DNA of 40,433 nucleotides from a virus. Made by a program: the position numbers and the translations under genes. The stretch spans positions 1-40,433 of IMG/VR virus record IMGVR_UViG_3300038415_000184. One strand, written 5' to 3'. The notes under the pieces are model-generated. The model was not told the DNA's origin and made no database searches. It saw nothing but the letters and a program-made list of their open reading frames with translations. Shown piece after piece: positions 17,580 through 26,206 of this stretch (position 1 is its first letter; each line of letters starts with the position of its first letter).

Positions 17580-17789
17580 CTATGCCTGTATGTTTTGTTC
17601 TGTCAACCCCTTTCGGCGGTCTCCACGCGGCGCCGGGGCTGGAAAGGGCTTCGGGCGCACCTCCCAGACGATCCGCCCGGCGGGCGTTCCCTGGCTGAAA
17701 TTGATCTCCAGTTTGCCGGTCAACTTGCGTTGCGCGATAGTCTGGATCGTCTCGCGCAGTTCGTGGGCTGAAAACAGCAGGCGAATCAT
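17580..17789 (-). CDS. Small protein downstream of portal, unknown
   Basis: The 69-residue protein starts with MIRLLFSAHELRETIQTIAQ, a helix, followed by a strand-rich middle and a basic tail. It was not recognised. The ATG at 17789 lies 1 bp beyond the portal stop; a longer reading that runs into the portal gene was rejected. It is the last gene before the internal terminator. Confidence 0.5.
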   Translation of the reverse strand: MIRLLFSAHELRETIQTIAQRKLTGKLEINFSQGTPAGRIVWEVRPKPFPAPAPRGDRRKGLTEQNIQA

Positions 17790-17790
17790 G

Positions 17791-19842
17791 TTAACTCGTC
17801 TTAACGGTAGATCTTGTCCCTTGATCTTTTTGCGCAATCGAGGGCGGTTTGCGATTTACATTGGGCCGCCCCGGCCCGCCGCCATCGCCCTGCTGTCCCA
17901 CGCTGAGGTCTTCCTGCAAGGCGTGCATCCATTCCTGCTCGACCTCCCACTTCTCTGGCTCGGTGACTGGAGGTTTGCCATTACGCATCGCGGGCAGTTC
18001 GCCCATATTGAGGCCCAAGCCCTTGCCAATGGTATGAGCCGAAACCGTAACGCCCGCCTTCTTAGCCTGCATCAGAATCAGGTTGCGTCCGATTCTCGAC
18101 ACCTGCGCCTGGCTGTACGGCTCAATCACATATGAAAGCTGTTTGATTGTCCAGCGCACCCGTTCCCACTGGGTGTAGATCGACGAGCCAGCGCGCGGAT
18201 CTTCGCCCGGCAGATGCGAGGGGATGAGTTCGCCGGGACGAAAATCGATCATCTCCTGGACCGCGCCATCTTCGCCCAGCAGGTGGAACACCTTCTGCGA
18301 ATCCCAGAATTGCAGCGCCAGCGGGTAGAACAGAGCGTCCAGTTCCTGCGTGGCGACCTCGCCGCCGCGGGCGATGTCCTGCACTACCGGGCCGGCCTGT
18401 TCCAGGATCTTTTCGATGGAATCGGCGCTGGGCACCTGCTTAGCCTTGGCCACCGCCATCAGATCCTTAACCACGCTCAGGTTGTCCAGATTCTCAAACA
18501 GCAGCGAGACGACCTGCAGAATCCACTGCGGGACGTCCCAATGCTGCACCGGCAGCAACGGCTCGATAGGGTTGCCCATGCCACTGCTGACTTCGACCGT
18601 CTGCCCTGGCTTGCGGGTGTTGATGCGCGCCATCGCCGTTTTGTCGATCAGGTTGGGGTCGTGCTTCAGCGGCGGCTGCAGGCGCACCAGCACGCTATCC
18701 ACCACCGCCCGCAGAATCTGGTTGATGGCTTTCTGAATCCGCCAAGTATCCTGAACGATAGAGTGGCCCAGGTACTCCCAGGCGTAATCGTCGAAGCGCA
18801 TCGGCACTAGCGGCACACGACCGTGCAGGAACGGGCTGGTGCCGTCCTTGAGGATGCAGGTATCGGTCCAGATCACCCGGCGCCGCAGCGGGAACAGGCG
18901 CGCATCGTCCTCGTCGGCGGGCTTCATAATCATCTTGCCCTGCAGGTCGCGCACGCCGGCCGGGATCATCTGCCCCACGAACGGCACTTCGTACTGCCAA
19001 CTGGTCCCTGGATCGCCCATCGGGATGCGCCGCCCGGTGTTGTTTACGGAAGTGTCCATGATGTAGGTGGTGTAAACGTCCACCACCGGCATCTGGCGTC
19101 CGAAGGAGCGTTGTGGGGTGTCGAGGTTTCCCAGCACTCCATTGGGGTTGCCTACCGCGCGCTTCATGCGATCCCAAGCGCGGCCGATCCAACCCGGTAC
19201 GCTACGTGAAGGCTCAATCTTATGCTGCAATGCGGGATAGGCCGCGAGCACCAGGTGCAGCGGCACCTCTTCGCAGACTGTGACGGCATACGCTTTCTGC
19301 AAATCGAAGTCCTCGGTCAGCATGACCGGAAGAACATCGGACGGGCCATGCACCTTGCAGGCGATTTCGCCGTCGCCGAACCCGTAGAAATTGTTGTCCC
19401 ACCACAGTTCCAGATAGGCCGTGCCGAGACCACAGGCGTACTGGCAGCCTTGACGGTACTTGCGATCCTGCTTGGTGACGATCCACCACAGGTTTTTCAT
19501 CTTGTTGAGCCGGTCCACACTGACTGCGGCCTCTTTCTTCTTCGTCACCGCCTGGCCGGCTGGCTTGAGGTTCGACACCGTGGCCACCAAATCGCGGAAA
19601 TTGCGCTTGATGCGGTTGACGTGTACCGTGGAATAGCCGGTCAGTTTCTGCGGCATGTTGTCGCCCGACAGAATCTCGTAGGCGCGCGGCAACTCCGCCC
19701 AGGCGGGCTGTGATTCGATGAACGCGCGGCCCATGTCGCGCAGTTCCTTCATTCGCCCCAGTGTCAGTTCCTGGATGCCGTCTTTGTTGGCCAGCGTATC
19801 GAGGTACGACGGCGCTTCGTAAAGATCGCGGTCAAAAGGCAT
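17791..19842 (-). CDS. Portal protein (P22-like)
   Basis: At 683 residues it matches large P22-type portals rather than the 400-500-residue siphovirus type. Typical parts are an N-terminal helix set (about 20-50), a HVNRIKRNFRDLVATVSN element (about 73-90), a beta wing in the middle, and a long stem and crown region (YLGHSIVQDTWRIQKAINQI, about residues 345-365; later NLSVVKDLMAVAKAKQ). The last 60 residues are Gly/Lys-rich and disordered. The portal forms the dodecameric DNA gate at one capsid vertex and binds terminase and adaptors. It is adjacent to the zinc-ribbon gene with no gap. Confidence 0.75.
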   Translation of the reverse strand: MPFDRDLYEAPSYLDTLANKDGIQELTLGRMKELRDMGRAFIESQPAWAELPRAYEILSGDNMPQKLTGYSTVHVNRIKRNFRDLVATVSNLKPAGQAVTKKKEAAVSVDRLNKMKNLWWIVTKQDRKYRQGCQYACGLGTAYLELWWDNNFYGFGDGEIACKVHGPSDVLPVMLTEDFDLQKAYAVTVCEEVPLHLVLAAYPALQHKIEPSRSVPGWIGRAWDRMKRAVGNPNGVLGNLDTPQRSFGRQMPVVDVYTTYIMDTSVNNTGRRIPMGDPGTSWQYEVPFVGQMIPAGVRDLQGKMIMKPADEDDARLFPLRRRVIWTDTCILKDGTSPFLHGRVPLVPMRFDDYAWEYLGHSIVQDTWRIQKAINQILRAVVDSVLVRLQPPLKHDPNLIDKTAMARINTRKPGQTVEVSSGMGNPIEPLLPVQHWDVPQWILQVVSLLFENLDNLSVVKDLMAVAKAKQVPSADSIEKILEQAGPVVQDIARGGEVATQELDALFYPLALQFWDSQKVFHLLGEDGAVQEMIDFRPGELIPSHLPGEDPRAGSSIYTQWERVRWTIKQLSYVIEPYSQAQVSRIGRNLILMQAKKAGVTVSAHTIGKGLGLNMGELPAMRNGKPPVTEPEKWEVEQEWMHALQEDLSVGQQGDGGGPGRPNVNRKPPSIAQKDQGTRSTVKTS

Positions 19843-20388
19843 TTACTTTCTTCCTCTCCCAAGCCCGTCAGGTCCACGATAGGGTTCCCTGTTTGAGGCG
19901 TCGAATTCCAGCGCCTGCAGATAGAAGGCTCCGCGCCACTGGGGACGCGGTTTCTGGTTGTTTTGATCCATTGCGAAGCGGGCGAAGTCGCGTTGCGCCG
20001 GAGACATCGACTGCATCCGGTCACGCAGTGCCGAGCGACAGGCGGCTGTGTTTATCTCGCTGAGCCGGTCCTTGCCAATCTGTACCCGCTCCCATTTCTC
20101 GCGCTCCTCGCGTTCGATTTCGCGGACGATGCGGCGTTTCTCGTGCGTCTCCTGGACTTCGATGCGCTCGTATTCGGCGGGCATCTTGGCCCCGCGCTGA
20201 CCGGGGAGGGTGTACGTTCCGTCAGGCCGCTTCCAGAACTCAGTCGGTTCCGGCGCCCAGTCCTCGCCCGTGCCGATAAACTCCAGTTGCACCTCGCAGG
20301 CGGCACAGCACAGATGCCTGTTTTTTCTGAACCAGTGCCGCCCTTCGTGCCCGCAGGCTTCGCAGACGTACAGCACGCGGTCGCTCAT
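19843..20388 (-). CDS. Zinc-ribbon protein between terminase and portal
   Basis: The 181-residue protein begins with a zinc-ribbon pattern (CEACGHEGRHW then CCAACEV, residues 9-33). A long charged helix follows (about 75-105, EKRRIVREIEREEREKWERV). Genes here in other phages often encode head-completion or packaging helpers, but none was recognised by sequence. The start overlaps the terminase stop by ATGA and its stop abuts the portal start, so the three are translated together. Confidence 0.6.
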   Translation of the reverse strand: MSDRVLYVCEACGHEGRHWFRKNRHLCCAACEVQLEFIGTGEDWAPEPTEFWKRPDGTYTLPGQRGAKMPAEYERIEVQETHEKRRIVREIEREEREKWERVQIGKDRLSEINTAACRSALRDRMQSMSPAQRDFARFAMDQNNQKPRPQWRGAFYLQALEFDASNREPYRGPDGLGRGRK

Positions 20389-22574
20389 AACTCCGCCTCC
20401 ATCTGGTCCAACGCGCCGGGGTGGGAGACGCTATACTGCGTCCCGAAAAATTCCGTTAGCCGGCTGGCGCCCGCCCGCTCCTCGCCCGGCAGGATGATCC
20501 GCGGCTCCTCGCGCGACCCCAGATTGGCGTCAATGTAGCGCAACGGGCCGTCAGATTGCCTCTTCTGGCGTAAGTAGCTGATACTCTGGGCCTTACCTGT
20601 CACTTCCAGAATGTGAAGCGACAGATAGATGATCCCCAGCGCCATGAAGCGGTCGTCCTTCTGGCCACTCTCGGCGCGCATGGCTTGCACGTCTTCGTCG
20701 CGGTGCAGGGCCTGCATCTCGCGCACAAACTCGGGGCTGTTGATGTCGATTTCTCCGTCGCGCAAAGCCTTCACCAGCAGGTCGATCAGCATGGGCCGCG
20801 ACCAGCGGTTAGTGACGAAGCCGATACGCGTGGCGGTGCGTTCCGGTTTACGGCGGTCGTAGCGCCGCCAATCGTGGAAATTCGACCAGCCCCATTTCTT
20901 CAATTCAAGCTGCGTGATTTCGCCATTTAGCCCGGTTTCGATAGCGATCTTTGGCTGGCAAGTGCGCGCCCCTTGATAGAACAGCGCAAGGCAGTGCATC
21001 ATTGGCGCTAAGTCCATGGCGTTCACGTAGTTGGAAGCGAACTCGCACACCTGACCGTCGCAGCGTTCTAAGTCTCCCTTGCGTAACCCTTCGATGACGG
21101 TGTTGTCCATGCCCACGCCGTCGCCGGTATCGACTCCGAACCCGTAAGTAGCGGTCTCTTCCGGCCACTCGAAAATCAGGACCTTCCCGTCCACGCTGGA
21201 AGTCTGCCAGCCTTCCCAGCGCAGCGGCACCAACTGGTACGGGCCGATTTCGAGTATCCGGCGCGAGGTGTCGCGGTCGCGCTCGTCGGCCTGCAATCGG
21301 CCGGGCAGGATGCTTTGCGCGGCGCGGAAGCCGAACACGCCCACCGGCTCCTCGCAGGAGTGGTTGTAATCCGAAATCGTGTCCACGTCGAACACCGACT
21401 CGCCCGAAGCCATGAAGGCTTCCAAGTCGTCGGCGGCGAACTCGTGCAGAAACTTGGCCAATTCTTTTTTGGCGCGGTGGTCCTCGCGGGTAGACTCCCA
21501 GAACCACATCTGATGCCGCGGCATCTGCCAGTTCTCGGGGTAGTGTTTGCGCAACTGGTCGTTGGCCAGAACGTATTTACGGGCGCGCTCGGCATGGGCG
21601 ACCGTCACGCCCATCGGGCGCCAGTCGGGAGGGACGGGATTGCGTTTGAGCCAGGTCGGGGTGGGGTAGTAGTCCTCGCGCACGAACCACGGCAGAAACA
21701 CCGTACACCAGCGCGCCCGGCCGTTGCGCTTCCAGTAATTGCGCTTACACTGCTCCCAAGTCTTGAACAGCCAGCCGAATGGGCCTTCTCCGGTGGACTC
21801 GCCGATGCCCAGCACGTCGGGCGACTCGTGGACCGCAGGCATCAGCCCGGCGTCGATCAGGTCTTCGGCATTGAGGTACGATGCTAACTCGCTGAGGTGG
21901 AATATGTTCGGCGTGTTGCCGCGGCCGATGTCGAACTTCTGCGCGCCATGCTGAATGATGAGCCGCGAATTCTGGCGCCCGAATACGGAGCGCGTGCCGG
22001 CGCGGTTGGCGGTGCGCTCGGGCCGCAGCCACCACGGCATCAGATCGTACAGCGCGTGGTACTTCTCGACCATCTCGGCCGAGCGTTCCTTGTCCGAGGA
22101 GCCAGTGATAGCGACGATGTTGGGGTAGAAAAATGTGCGGTGCGCTACCACCATCTGCGAGTCGGTGGTGATGCCCACCTGGCGGGCCTTGAGAAACAGC
22201 AGAATAATGGCCCAACCCAGGTCTTCCAGGATGCCACGGATGTCGTTGGCGATAAGCTGCCCCTTGTTGGGGCAATAGTGGATCATTTCCTGGCCCGAAA
22301 GGATGAACCCATACCGAGTCGCAAAGTACAGATAATCCACCATGCACAACTTGCGCTCGTTCTCGACCCAGCGCGTTTCGTCTTCGTCAAACAGCAGCTT
22401 GGGAGCGCCGGTGGCACCGGGCAGCATGCCGTAGTCGTCGAAAAATTTGTCGTACTTGTCGTTGAAGTGGGCTACCGACTGGTCACACGCATCGACGGAG
22501 TGATAGATCGGCTCGAAGCCCAACTCTTGTTCGGCAATCTGCAAACCTAAGTCAACACTCCGCCTTGAGTACAT
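20385..22574 (-). CDS. terL: Terminase large subunit
   Basis: The 729-residue protein has an ATPase with Walker A at residues 129-137 (KARQVGITT) and a Walker B with the catalytic glutamate at 223-229 (NIFHLSE). The RNase H-like nuclease follows, with candidate acids at Asp482 in GVDTGDGVG, Glu546 in KIAIETG and Asp640 or Asp641 in QKDDRF. It cuts concatemers and pumps DNA into the procapsid. The length is at the high end for the family because of an N-terminal extension of about 100 residues. It lies directly before the zinc-ribbon and portal genes. Confidence 0.9.
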   Translation of the reverse strand: MYSRRSVDLGLQIAEQELGFEPIYHSVDACDQSVAHFNDKYDKFFDDYGMLPGATGAPKLLFDEDETRWVENERKLCMVDYLYFATRYGFILSGQEMIHYCPNKGQLIANDIRGILEDLGWAIILLFLKARQVGITTDSQMVVAHRTFFYPNIVAITGSSDKERSAEMVEKYHALYDLMPWWLRPERTANRAGTRSVFGRQNSRLIIQHGAQKFDIGRGNTPNIFHLSELASYLNAEDLIDAGLMPAVHESPDVLGIGESTGEGPFGWLFKTWEQCKRNYWKRNGRARWCTVFLPWFVREDYYPTPTWLKRNPVPPDWRPMGVTVAHAERARKYVLANDQLRKHYPENWQMPRHQMWFWESTREDHRAKKELAKFLHEFAADDLEAFMASGESVFDVDTISDYNHSCEEPVGVFGFRAAQSILPGRLQADERDRDTSRRILEIGPYQLVPLRWEGWQTSSVDGKVLIFEWPEETATYGFGVDTGDGVGMDNTVIEGLRKGDLERCDGQVCEFASNYVNAMDLAPMMHCLALFYQGARTCQPKIAIETGLNGEITQLELKKWGWSNFHDWRRYDRRKPERTATRIGFVTNRWSRPMLIDLLVKALRDGEIDINSPEFVREMQALHRDEDVQAMRAESGQKDDRFMALGIIYLSLHILEVTGKAQSISYLRQKRQSDGPLRYIDANLGSREEPRIILPGEERAGASRLTEFFGTQYSVSHPGALDQMEAEL

Positions 22575-22592
22575 CCGCTTGGATTATAAACC

Positions 22593-23297
22593 CTATTCAT
22601 CCTCGACCGGCGGAATCATCCGCAGCGCGGCGGCCATTTTCTTGGTCCCATCCTCGAATGACGGCAGTTCCTTGCCCACCACTACGACCGCCTGTTCGGC
22701 CTCGACTTTGGTGTTGTTGGCCTGGGCGCTCACCGTGACCTGCTGAATAGCGCCGCCGGAGCCGGGTTGCGCTATGACTCGCGCGGCTTCCATGAACAGC
22801 CGCCGGTCCCGATGCCCGTTCTCGATGTCCAGCGCGGCGGCGGCCAGCGAGCGCGCGACGGGAACGGAGTAATCGGCGCAGACCGCTGTCACCGCCAATT
22901 TGGCCACATCGAAGTTCCATTGATGCAGCACTTTAGCTATCGCGCCGACGCAGGCAGAGCGGTTCGTGCCGGAGCGCGCGGCCACCAGGTCCAGCGATGG
23001 CGCTTCCAGCCCCTTGACCCCATGCCGCCGCACCAGCCGGTCGAAAGTCTTGACGAACTTCTCCATGCCCTCCTCGCCGCGCAGCAACTCGACAACCCGC
23101 TGGCGCGCGGCGGCGATCCCCTCCACCCCCTCGGCGTCGCGCACCCGCACCAGCCGCGCCAGCCCGTCCAGCGTACCGTCGAACGCCGCCGGCGCCTCAC
23201 TGAGCCGCTGCAGCGCCGCCGTCTGGATGTTCGGCGGGGTCAACTCCATCGGCCCGGCGATGAGTTCGTTGACCGGCTTGTTGCTTTTTCTCTTCAC
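22593..23297 (-). CDS. Possible terminase small subunit or packaging protein
   Basis: The 234-residue reading uses a GTG at 23297, chosen for the upstream GGAGGAT at nine bases. An ATG at 23249 is the alternative. The middle is helical (GTNRSACVGAIAKVLHQW) and the C-terminal part has a beta segment with GGAIQQVTVSAQAN. It lies 18 bp before the large terminase, the usual place of the small subunit, but no clear small-terminase helix-turn-helix was recognised. It overlaps the previous gene by about 100 bp, which makes the exact start uncertain. Confidence 0.5.
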   Translation of the reverse strand: MKRKSNKPVNELIAGPMELTPPNIQTAALQRLSEAPAAFDGTLDGLARLVRVRDAEGVEGIAAARQRVVELLRGEEGMEKFVKTFDRLVRRHGVKGLEAPSLDLVAARSGTNRSACVGAIAKVLHQWNFDVAKLAVTAVCADYSVPVARSLAAAALDIENGHRDRRLFMEAARVIAQPGSGGAIQQVTVSAQANNTKVEAEQAVVVVGKELPSFEDGTKKMAAALRMIPPVEDE

Positions 23298-23553
23298 GCC
23301 GAATGATCCTCCACACTGTCCCTGGATTCCACTTCGCCCCGCGGCGCAACGGGTAGCCCATCTCTTCCATGCCCTCGGCAATCGCCCGCATGGTCCAACC
23401 GCGGGACCGCAAAGTCGTGATTTCATCGACCCCCAGAAATTCGTCCGGGTGGCGCGCATCCTCCCCGTAAGGCTTCTGCCCCACGCCGCGCCGCAACGGC
23501 AGCAGGCCGCCGCAGTGCGGGCACTTCTTCGGGCGGCGCTTCTTACGGGGCAT
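23197..23553 (-). CDS. Small zinc-motif and helix-turn-helix DNA-binding protein
   Basis: The 118-residue protein starts at an ATG with AGGGTGG upstream. It has a basic N-terminus, a CPHCGG knuckle near residue 11, and a helix-turn-helix resembling the C-terminal domain of serine recombinases (RSRGWTMRAIAEGMEEMGY then TVWRIIRREE). It may be the DNA-recognising small terminase subunit or a regulator of the late operon. The last 30 residues lie over the start of the next gene in another frame. Confidence 0.55.
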   Translation of the reverse strand: MPRKKRRPKKCPHCGGLLPLRRGVGQKPYGEDARHPDEFLGVDEITTLRSRGWTMRAIAEGMEEMGYPLRRGAKWNPGTVWRIIRREEKKQQAGQRTHRRADGVDPAEHPDGGAAAAQ

Positions 23554-23731
23554 CGCGGCCACCCTGAATCACGCGGAACTTGGCACGGCGTTGAGCGACT
23601 TCAACCTGGCGGACCATTTCCTTCGCAGCCTCCTCCATGCGCCGCACCCCCTCAGCAACGCGCTCCTGATAATCCGGATCGTTGATCGCTTCCTGGATTT
23701 CCTCTTCCGACAGATCACCGTAGGTTCGCAT
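23543..23731 (-). CDS. Small helical protein, first gene of late operon
   Basis: The 62-residue protein is charged and helical (SEEEIQEAINDPDYQERVAE) and was not recognised. It is the first gene after the late promoter. Its ATG lies seven bases after a -10 element, so the mRNA probably starts at or next to the start codon. It overlaps the next gene by 11 bp. Confidence 0.55.
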   Translation of the reverse strand: MRTYGDLSEEEIQEAINDPDYQERVAEGVRRMEEAAKEMVRQVEVAQRRAKFRVIQGGRDAP

Positions 23732-23738
23732 CGCCTAT

Positions 23739-23767
23739 AGCCTACACCCGGTACACTTGATTTGCAA
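23739..23767 (-). promoter_or_regulatory. Probable late-operon promoter
   Basis: On the minus strand TTGCAA (23767-23762), a 17-bp spacer and TAGGCT (23744-23739) precede the ATG at 23731 by seven bases. The -35 sits inside GTTGCAAATCAA, a 12-mer also found at the -35 of the gene at 39635. No ribosome site fits between, so the transcript should be leaderless. Confidence 0.5.
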
Positions 23768-24011
23768 CAAGGGCTTGTCGGGCGCAAGGAGCGAGGAGGA
23801 AACCTACGCAGCTGTGGGCTCCAAGGAGAAGGGAGTCTTGCGCCCGTGTCAGCAGAATACGCCGGACCCGCAGGCGTGTCAAGCCTCTTGCAATTCAGAC
23901 AGAACTGACCGAAAATGTTTGAGTGTCGTTCTCGGTTGCCGGCGGGGCGGCGGTTCTTCGAAGGCCACGCCCCACTCCAAACCGGCCGGATCGACAGCCC
24001 GGCCACTGAGT

Positions 24012-24395
24012 ATGAATTACGCCCGATTCGCCAAACTCCCCGAGGAAATCCTCCACGCAAGAGAACTAAGCCCATCCGACAGACTGGTTTACGCCGAAAT
24101 GGCCTTCCAGGCGTGGTACAAAGATACCTGCTACATCAGTCAAGCCAAAATCTCCGCCCGCACAGGGGTTTCTGCCCGGCAGGTCAGGCGCAGCCAAGCC
24201 AAACTCGAAGCCGAACGATACATCACCGGCATCGACACCGGCCTCCACAAAGTCACCACCTACCGCCTCAATTCCCGCGTTTTCGCACCCCGCAAAAAGC
24301 CGAATTATGCGGACATTATGTCCTCATCCCAGCCCCAAAGATGCGGACCTGGTGTCCTCCTTTCTAGAAACAGTAAGCCAAAGACTCTCCACTAG
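24012..24395 (+). CDS. Helix-turn-helix replication or regulatory protein
   Basis: The 127-residue protein contains a helix-turn-helix of the HTH_36/Rep type: QAKISARTGVSARQVRRSQA then KLEAERYITG (about residues 44-75). The N-terminus (ARFAKLPEEILHARELSPSD) is typical of that family. Such proteins act in replication initiation or as regulators. It is divergent from the late operon. The ATG at 24012 is chosen by domain fit; a ribosome site is weak. After residue 110 the frame may be shifted, because the next frame continues for 35 residues to 24450. Confidence 0.6.
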   Translation: MNYARFAKLPEEILHARELSPSDRLVYAEMAFQAWYKDTCYISQAKISARTGVSARQVRRSQAKLEAERYITGIDTGLHKVTTYRLNSRVFAPRKKPNYADIMSSSQPQRCGPGVLLSRNSKPKTLH

Positions 24396-24989
24396 CCCGA
24401 AATCCAAACCCCAAAACTCCACAAAAAAATTCATGAAAGTCGGACCTTAAAGGCAGTGGCGGGCGGGGGGGCACCCCGTGGACAAACATCGGCGCCGCGA
24501 CATCGGAGAGACTGAGCGCGTACCATTCGATACTGTATCCCGCCGAGTTCCGATAACCGAGTTTATGTCAACTTTTCATAATTCGCGCATGTTGTTGATT
24601 CGACGCGGGATCGCACATTAAAGCCCGCTGCGAGCGTCTGAAAATGGGACAATTCGGGGCCTCTGCGAACAATCGTGCTACGCTGCAGCGCTTGCCGGCG
24701 GCCGCAGTGAGCTGATTCGACGACGCCTCGCAGGCTTGCCGGTCGCACCCGCGATGCCTCAATTTCCCCCTAGAATCGTCGCGTTTGTCTCCATTCTCCT
24801 GTTCTCATCTTTGGCCTGGTTTCACTGAGGCGGGTTTGCTGGCGCCTGGTGGGGCGTAGCGCGTTCGCAGGGGTGCGGGTAGTGGGTAGGGAAGGGGTGG
24901 GGGTCTCGGCGCGTTGTAGGCGATTCTAGCGCGTTTGGCCGTTTCCTCGCTTTTCCTCGCTATCTACGGAGCAGGGGGAGGTGAGCCCA
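24396..24989. other. Non-coding stretch between the HTH gene and a mini-gene
   Basis: No credible gene was found on either strand. The first 55 bp may be the continuation of the frame-shifted helix-turn-helix gene. Then come G-rich runs (24463-24476 and around 24880-24905) and a relatively AT-rich part around 24550-24620. An origin or regulatory region is possible because it separates the divergent operons, but no iteron or clear site was seen. Confidence 0.4.
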
Positions 24990-25094
24990 ATGCGGTTTCG
25001 CCTTCGCCTTCCCAGAGGGTCCAGGGTCCATATCCAGGTCCTCAAGGATGGCACCATGGAAATCTACGTTCAGCCTCCAGGGCTGATCCCGTAG
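24990..25094 (+). CDS. 34-residue mini-gene with consensus ribosome site
   Basis: The frame encodes a peptide beginning MRFRLRLPRGSRVHIQVLKD, with a beta-hairpin-like TMEIYVQPPG end. GGGGGAGGTGA lies five bases before the ATG, a near-perfect ribosome site. The amphipathic strand pattern (VHIQVLKDGTMEIYVQ) looks like a real protein rather than noise. The function is unknown. A hairpin at 25105-25133 follows, without a T run. Confidence 0.5.
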   Translation: MRFRLRLPRGSRVHIQVLKDGTMEIYVQPPGLIP

Positions 25095-25205
25095 ATTGTC
25101 CAACCCCGGAGCGGCCTAGCCCGCCGTTCCGGGATCAATTTCAGTCTAACTCCTAAACTATTCAAAGTAAAGCGAAAACTCTGAGCGTAAGCGCTCATTT
25201 TATTG

Positions 25206-25235
25206 TTGACAAACAACTAGCGCTAGTTGTATTAT
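25206..25235 (+). promoter_or_regulatory. Promoter with 18-bp palindrome in its spacer
   Basis: TTGACA (25206-25211), an 18-bp spacer and TATTAT (25230-25235) lie six bases before the ATG at 25242, so the transcript should be leaderless. The spacer holds the perfect palindrome ACAACTAGCGCTAGTTGT (25213-25230). A repressor bound there would block RNA polymerase. The same TAGCGCTA core sits at this place in front of the genes at 25722 and 27494. Confidence 0.7.
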
Positions 25236-25241
25236 TGAACC

Positions 25242-25661
25242 ATGAAGAGCGATACAAAACAAGCGGGAACAATGACTTGCGGAGTATGCGGCGTTGCCTG
25301 TCAACGCTTCGGCAAGCACCGCAATGGTCTGCGTCGTTTCCGTTGTCCGCTCTGTAAGAAAACCTATACCGAAGTCCACAAGCCCGCGTTGGAGGGCAGC
25401 TACATCCCCGAGGAAAAGATCGTTCTGGCCCTCCGTCTCCTCATCGAGGGGAATTCGATTCGGAGCACGCAGCGCATTACGGACCTTGACCAAAATACGA
25501 TCATGCGATTGTTGGCGCTTTCCGGGGAGAAGTGCGAAAAGCTCATGGGCCGCTTGATTGTGAACGTCCCCGTTAAGGACGTGGAGTGTGACGAGATCTG
25601 GGGCTTCGTAGCAAAGAAGGAAGGCCACAAGGCTCAATCCGAACAATGGAACGAGAGGTAG
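25242..25661 (+). pseudogene. IS1-type transposase, 3'-truncated
   Basis: The 139-residue frame has the N-terminal zinc finger of IS1-type transposases (CGVCGVAC, then CPLCKKTY), a helix-turn-helix (about residues 62-95) and only the first catalytic aspartate (VECDEIWGFVAKKEGHK). The second Asp and the Glu are absent and the frame ends in an unrelated AQSEQWNER. It therefore cannot catalyse transposition and is a remnant. The promoter is intact and overlaps a palindrome. A remaining role as a DNA-binding regulator is possible. Confidence 0.75.
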
Positions 25662-25694
25662 TGGGTCAGTTTGAAATTCTTGGGGCTGGCCCTC

Positions 25695-25715
25695 CTTAGC
25701 GCTAAGCTGCATACT
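25695..25715 (+). promoter_or_regulatory. CTTAGCGCTAAG palindrome with -10 element
   Basis: The perfect 12-bp palindrome CTTAGCGCTAAG (25695-25706) is followed by CATACT (25710-25715), six bases and the ATG at 25722. The -35 region is poor (TGGCCC), so an activator may be needed or the promoter may be weak. The layout matches the promoters at 25206 and 27458. Confidence 0.5.
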
Positions 25716-25721
25716 GTGCGT

Positions 25722-25943
25722 ATGGCAACTAAACGCCCGCGCGATCCGATCCAGCTTGCTCACGAGGTCTTTCTGGAGTCGATAGGGGAAGCCCCGAAGA
25801 CCGAAGCGCCGAAGCCAAAGGACCCCGCAGCGGTCGCGCTGGGGCGCAAGGGAGGCGTTGCGCGTGCGGCTGCGTTGCCGCCTAAGAAACGGGCGCAGAT
25901 AGCGGCTAAGGGCGCAAAGGCGCGCTGGGGCAAGAAGCCGTAG
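25722..25943 (+). CDS. Small basic Lys/Ala-rich protein
   Basis: The 73-residue protein has an acidic-neutral N-terminus (IQLAHEVFLESIGEA) and a C-terminal half with KPKDPAAVALGRKGGVARAA and AQIAAKGAKARW. This pattern is common in small bacterial proteins of unknown function, sometimes called histone-H1-like. Nucleic acid binding is an inference from charge. The start is set by the -10 element six bases before the ATG. It lies 60 bp after the truncated transposase. Confidence 0.6.
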   Translation: MATKRPRDPIQLAHEVFLESIGEAPKTEAPKPKDPAAVALGRKGGVARAAALPPKKRAQIAAKGAKARWGKKP

Positions 25944-26117
25944 CGATATAGATATAACAGTTGCAGTCGGGCGGCCAGAAGCCTACGAACGAATAACGCC
26001 CAACATAAGGCCTTCGGCCACGGGAACAGCGCCAAACGCCGATCACGTCTGGACGATGGCCTAACTACTGGCGTAATATAGGATGAGGACGATTCTGAAC
26101 TTCAATCGAGCTGCCAC

Positions 26118-26146
26118 CACACTTGAGTGCTAGCACACTTGAGTGC
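26118..26146. repeat. 13-bp direct repeat, operator-like
   Basis: CACACTTGAGTGC occurs twice (26118-26130 and 26134-26146) with a 16-bp period. Each copy contains the dyad CACT-TG-AGTG. The repeats lie about 60 bp upstream of the membrane-protein start, where a regulator could bind. Confidence 0.45.
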
Positions 26147-26206
26147 GGCGTTAAATGCGGCTTGATTAGAGTGTATCATGAATCGCGTGTGGTTAGCGTG
26201 GGAAAA

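Noticed and set aside
25213-25230. Similarity of TAGCGCTA palindromes to the KorB operator
   Set aside because: The KorB site has a central extra base and outer TTT/AAA; these lack both and no partition genes are present, so the match is not specific.
25200-25763. Minus-strand open frame of 187 codons over the truncated transposase
   Set aside because: The plus-strand frame has the zinc-finger and helix-turn-helix motifs; the antisense frame has none.
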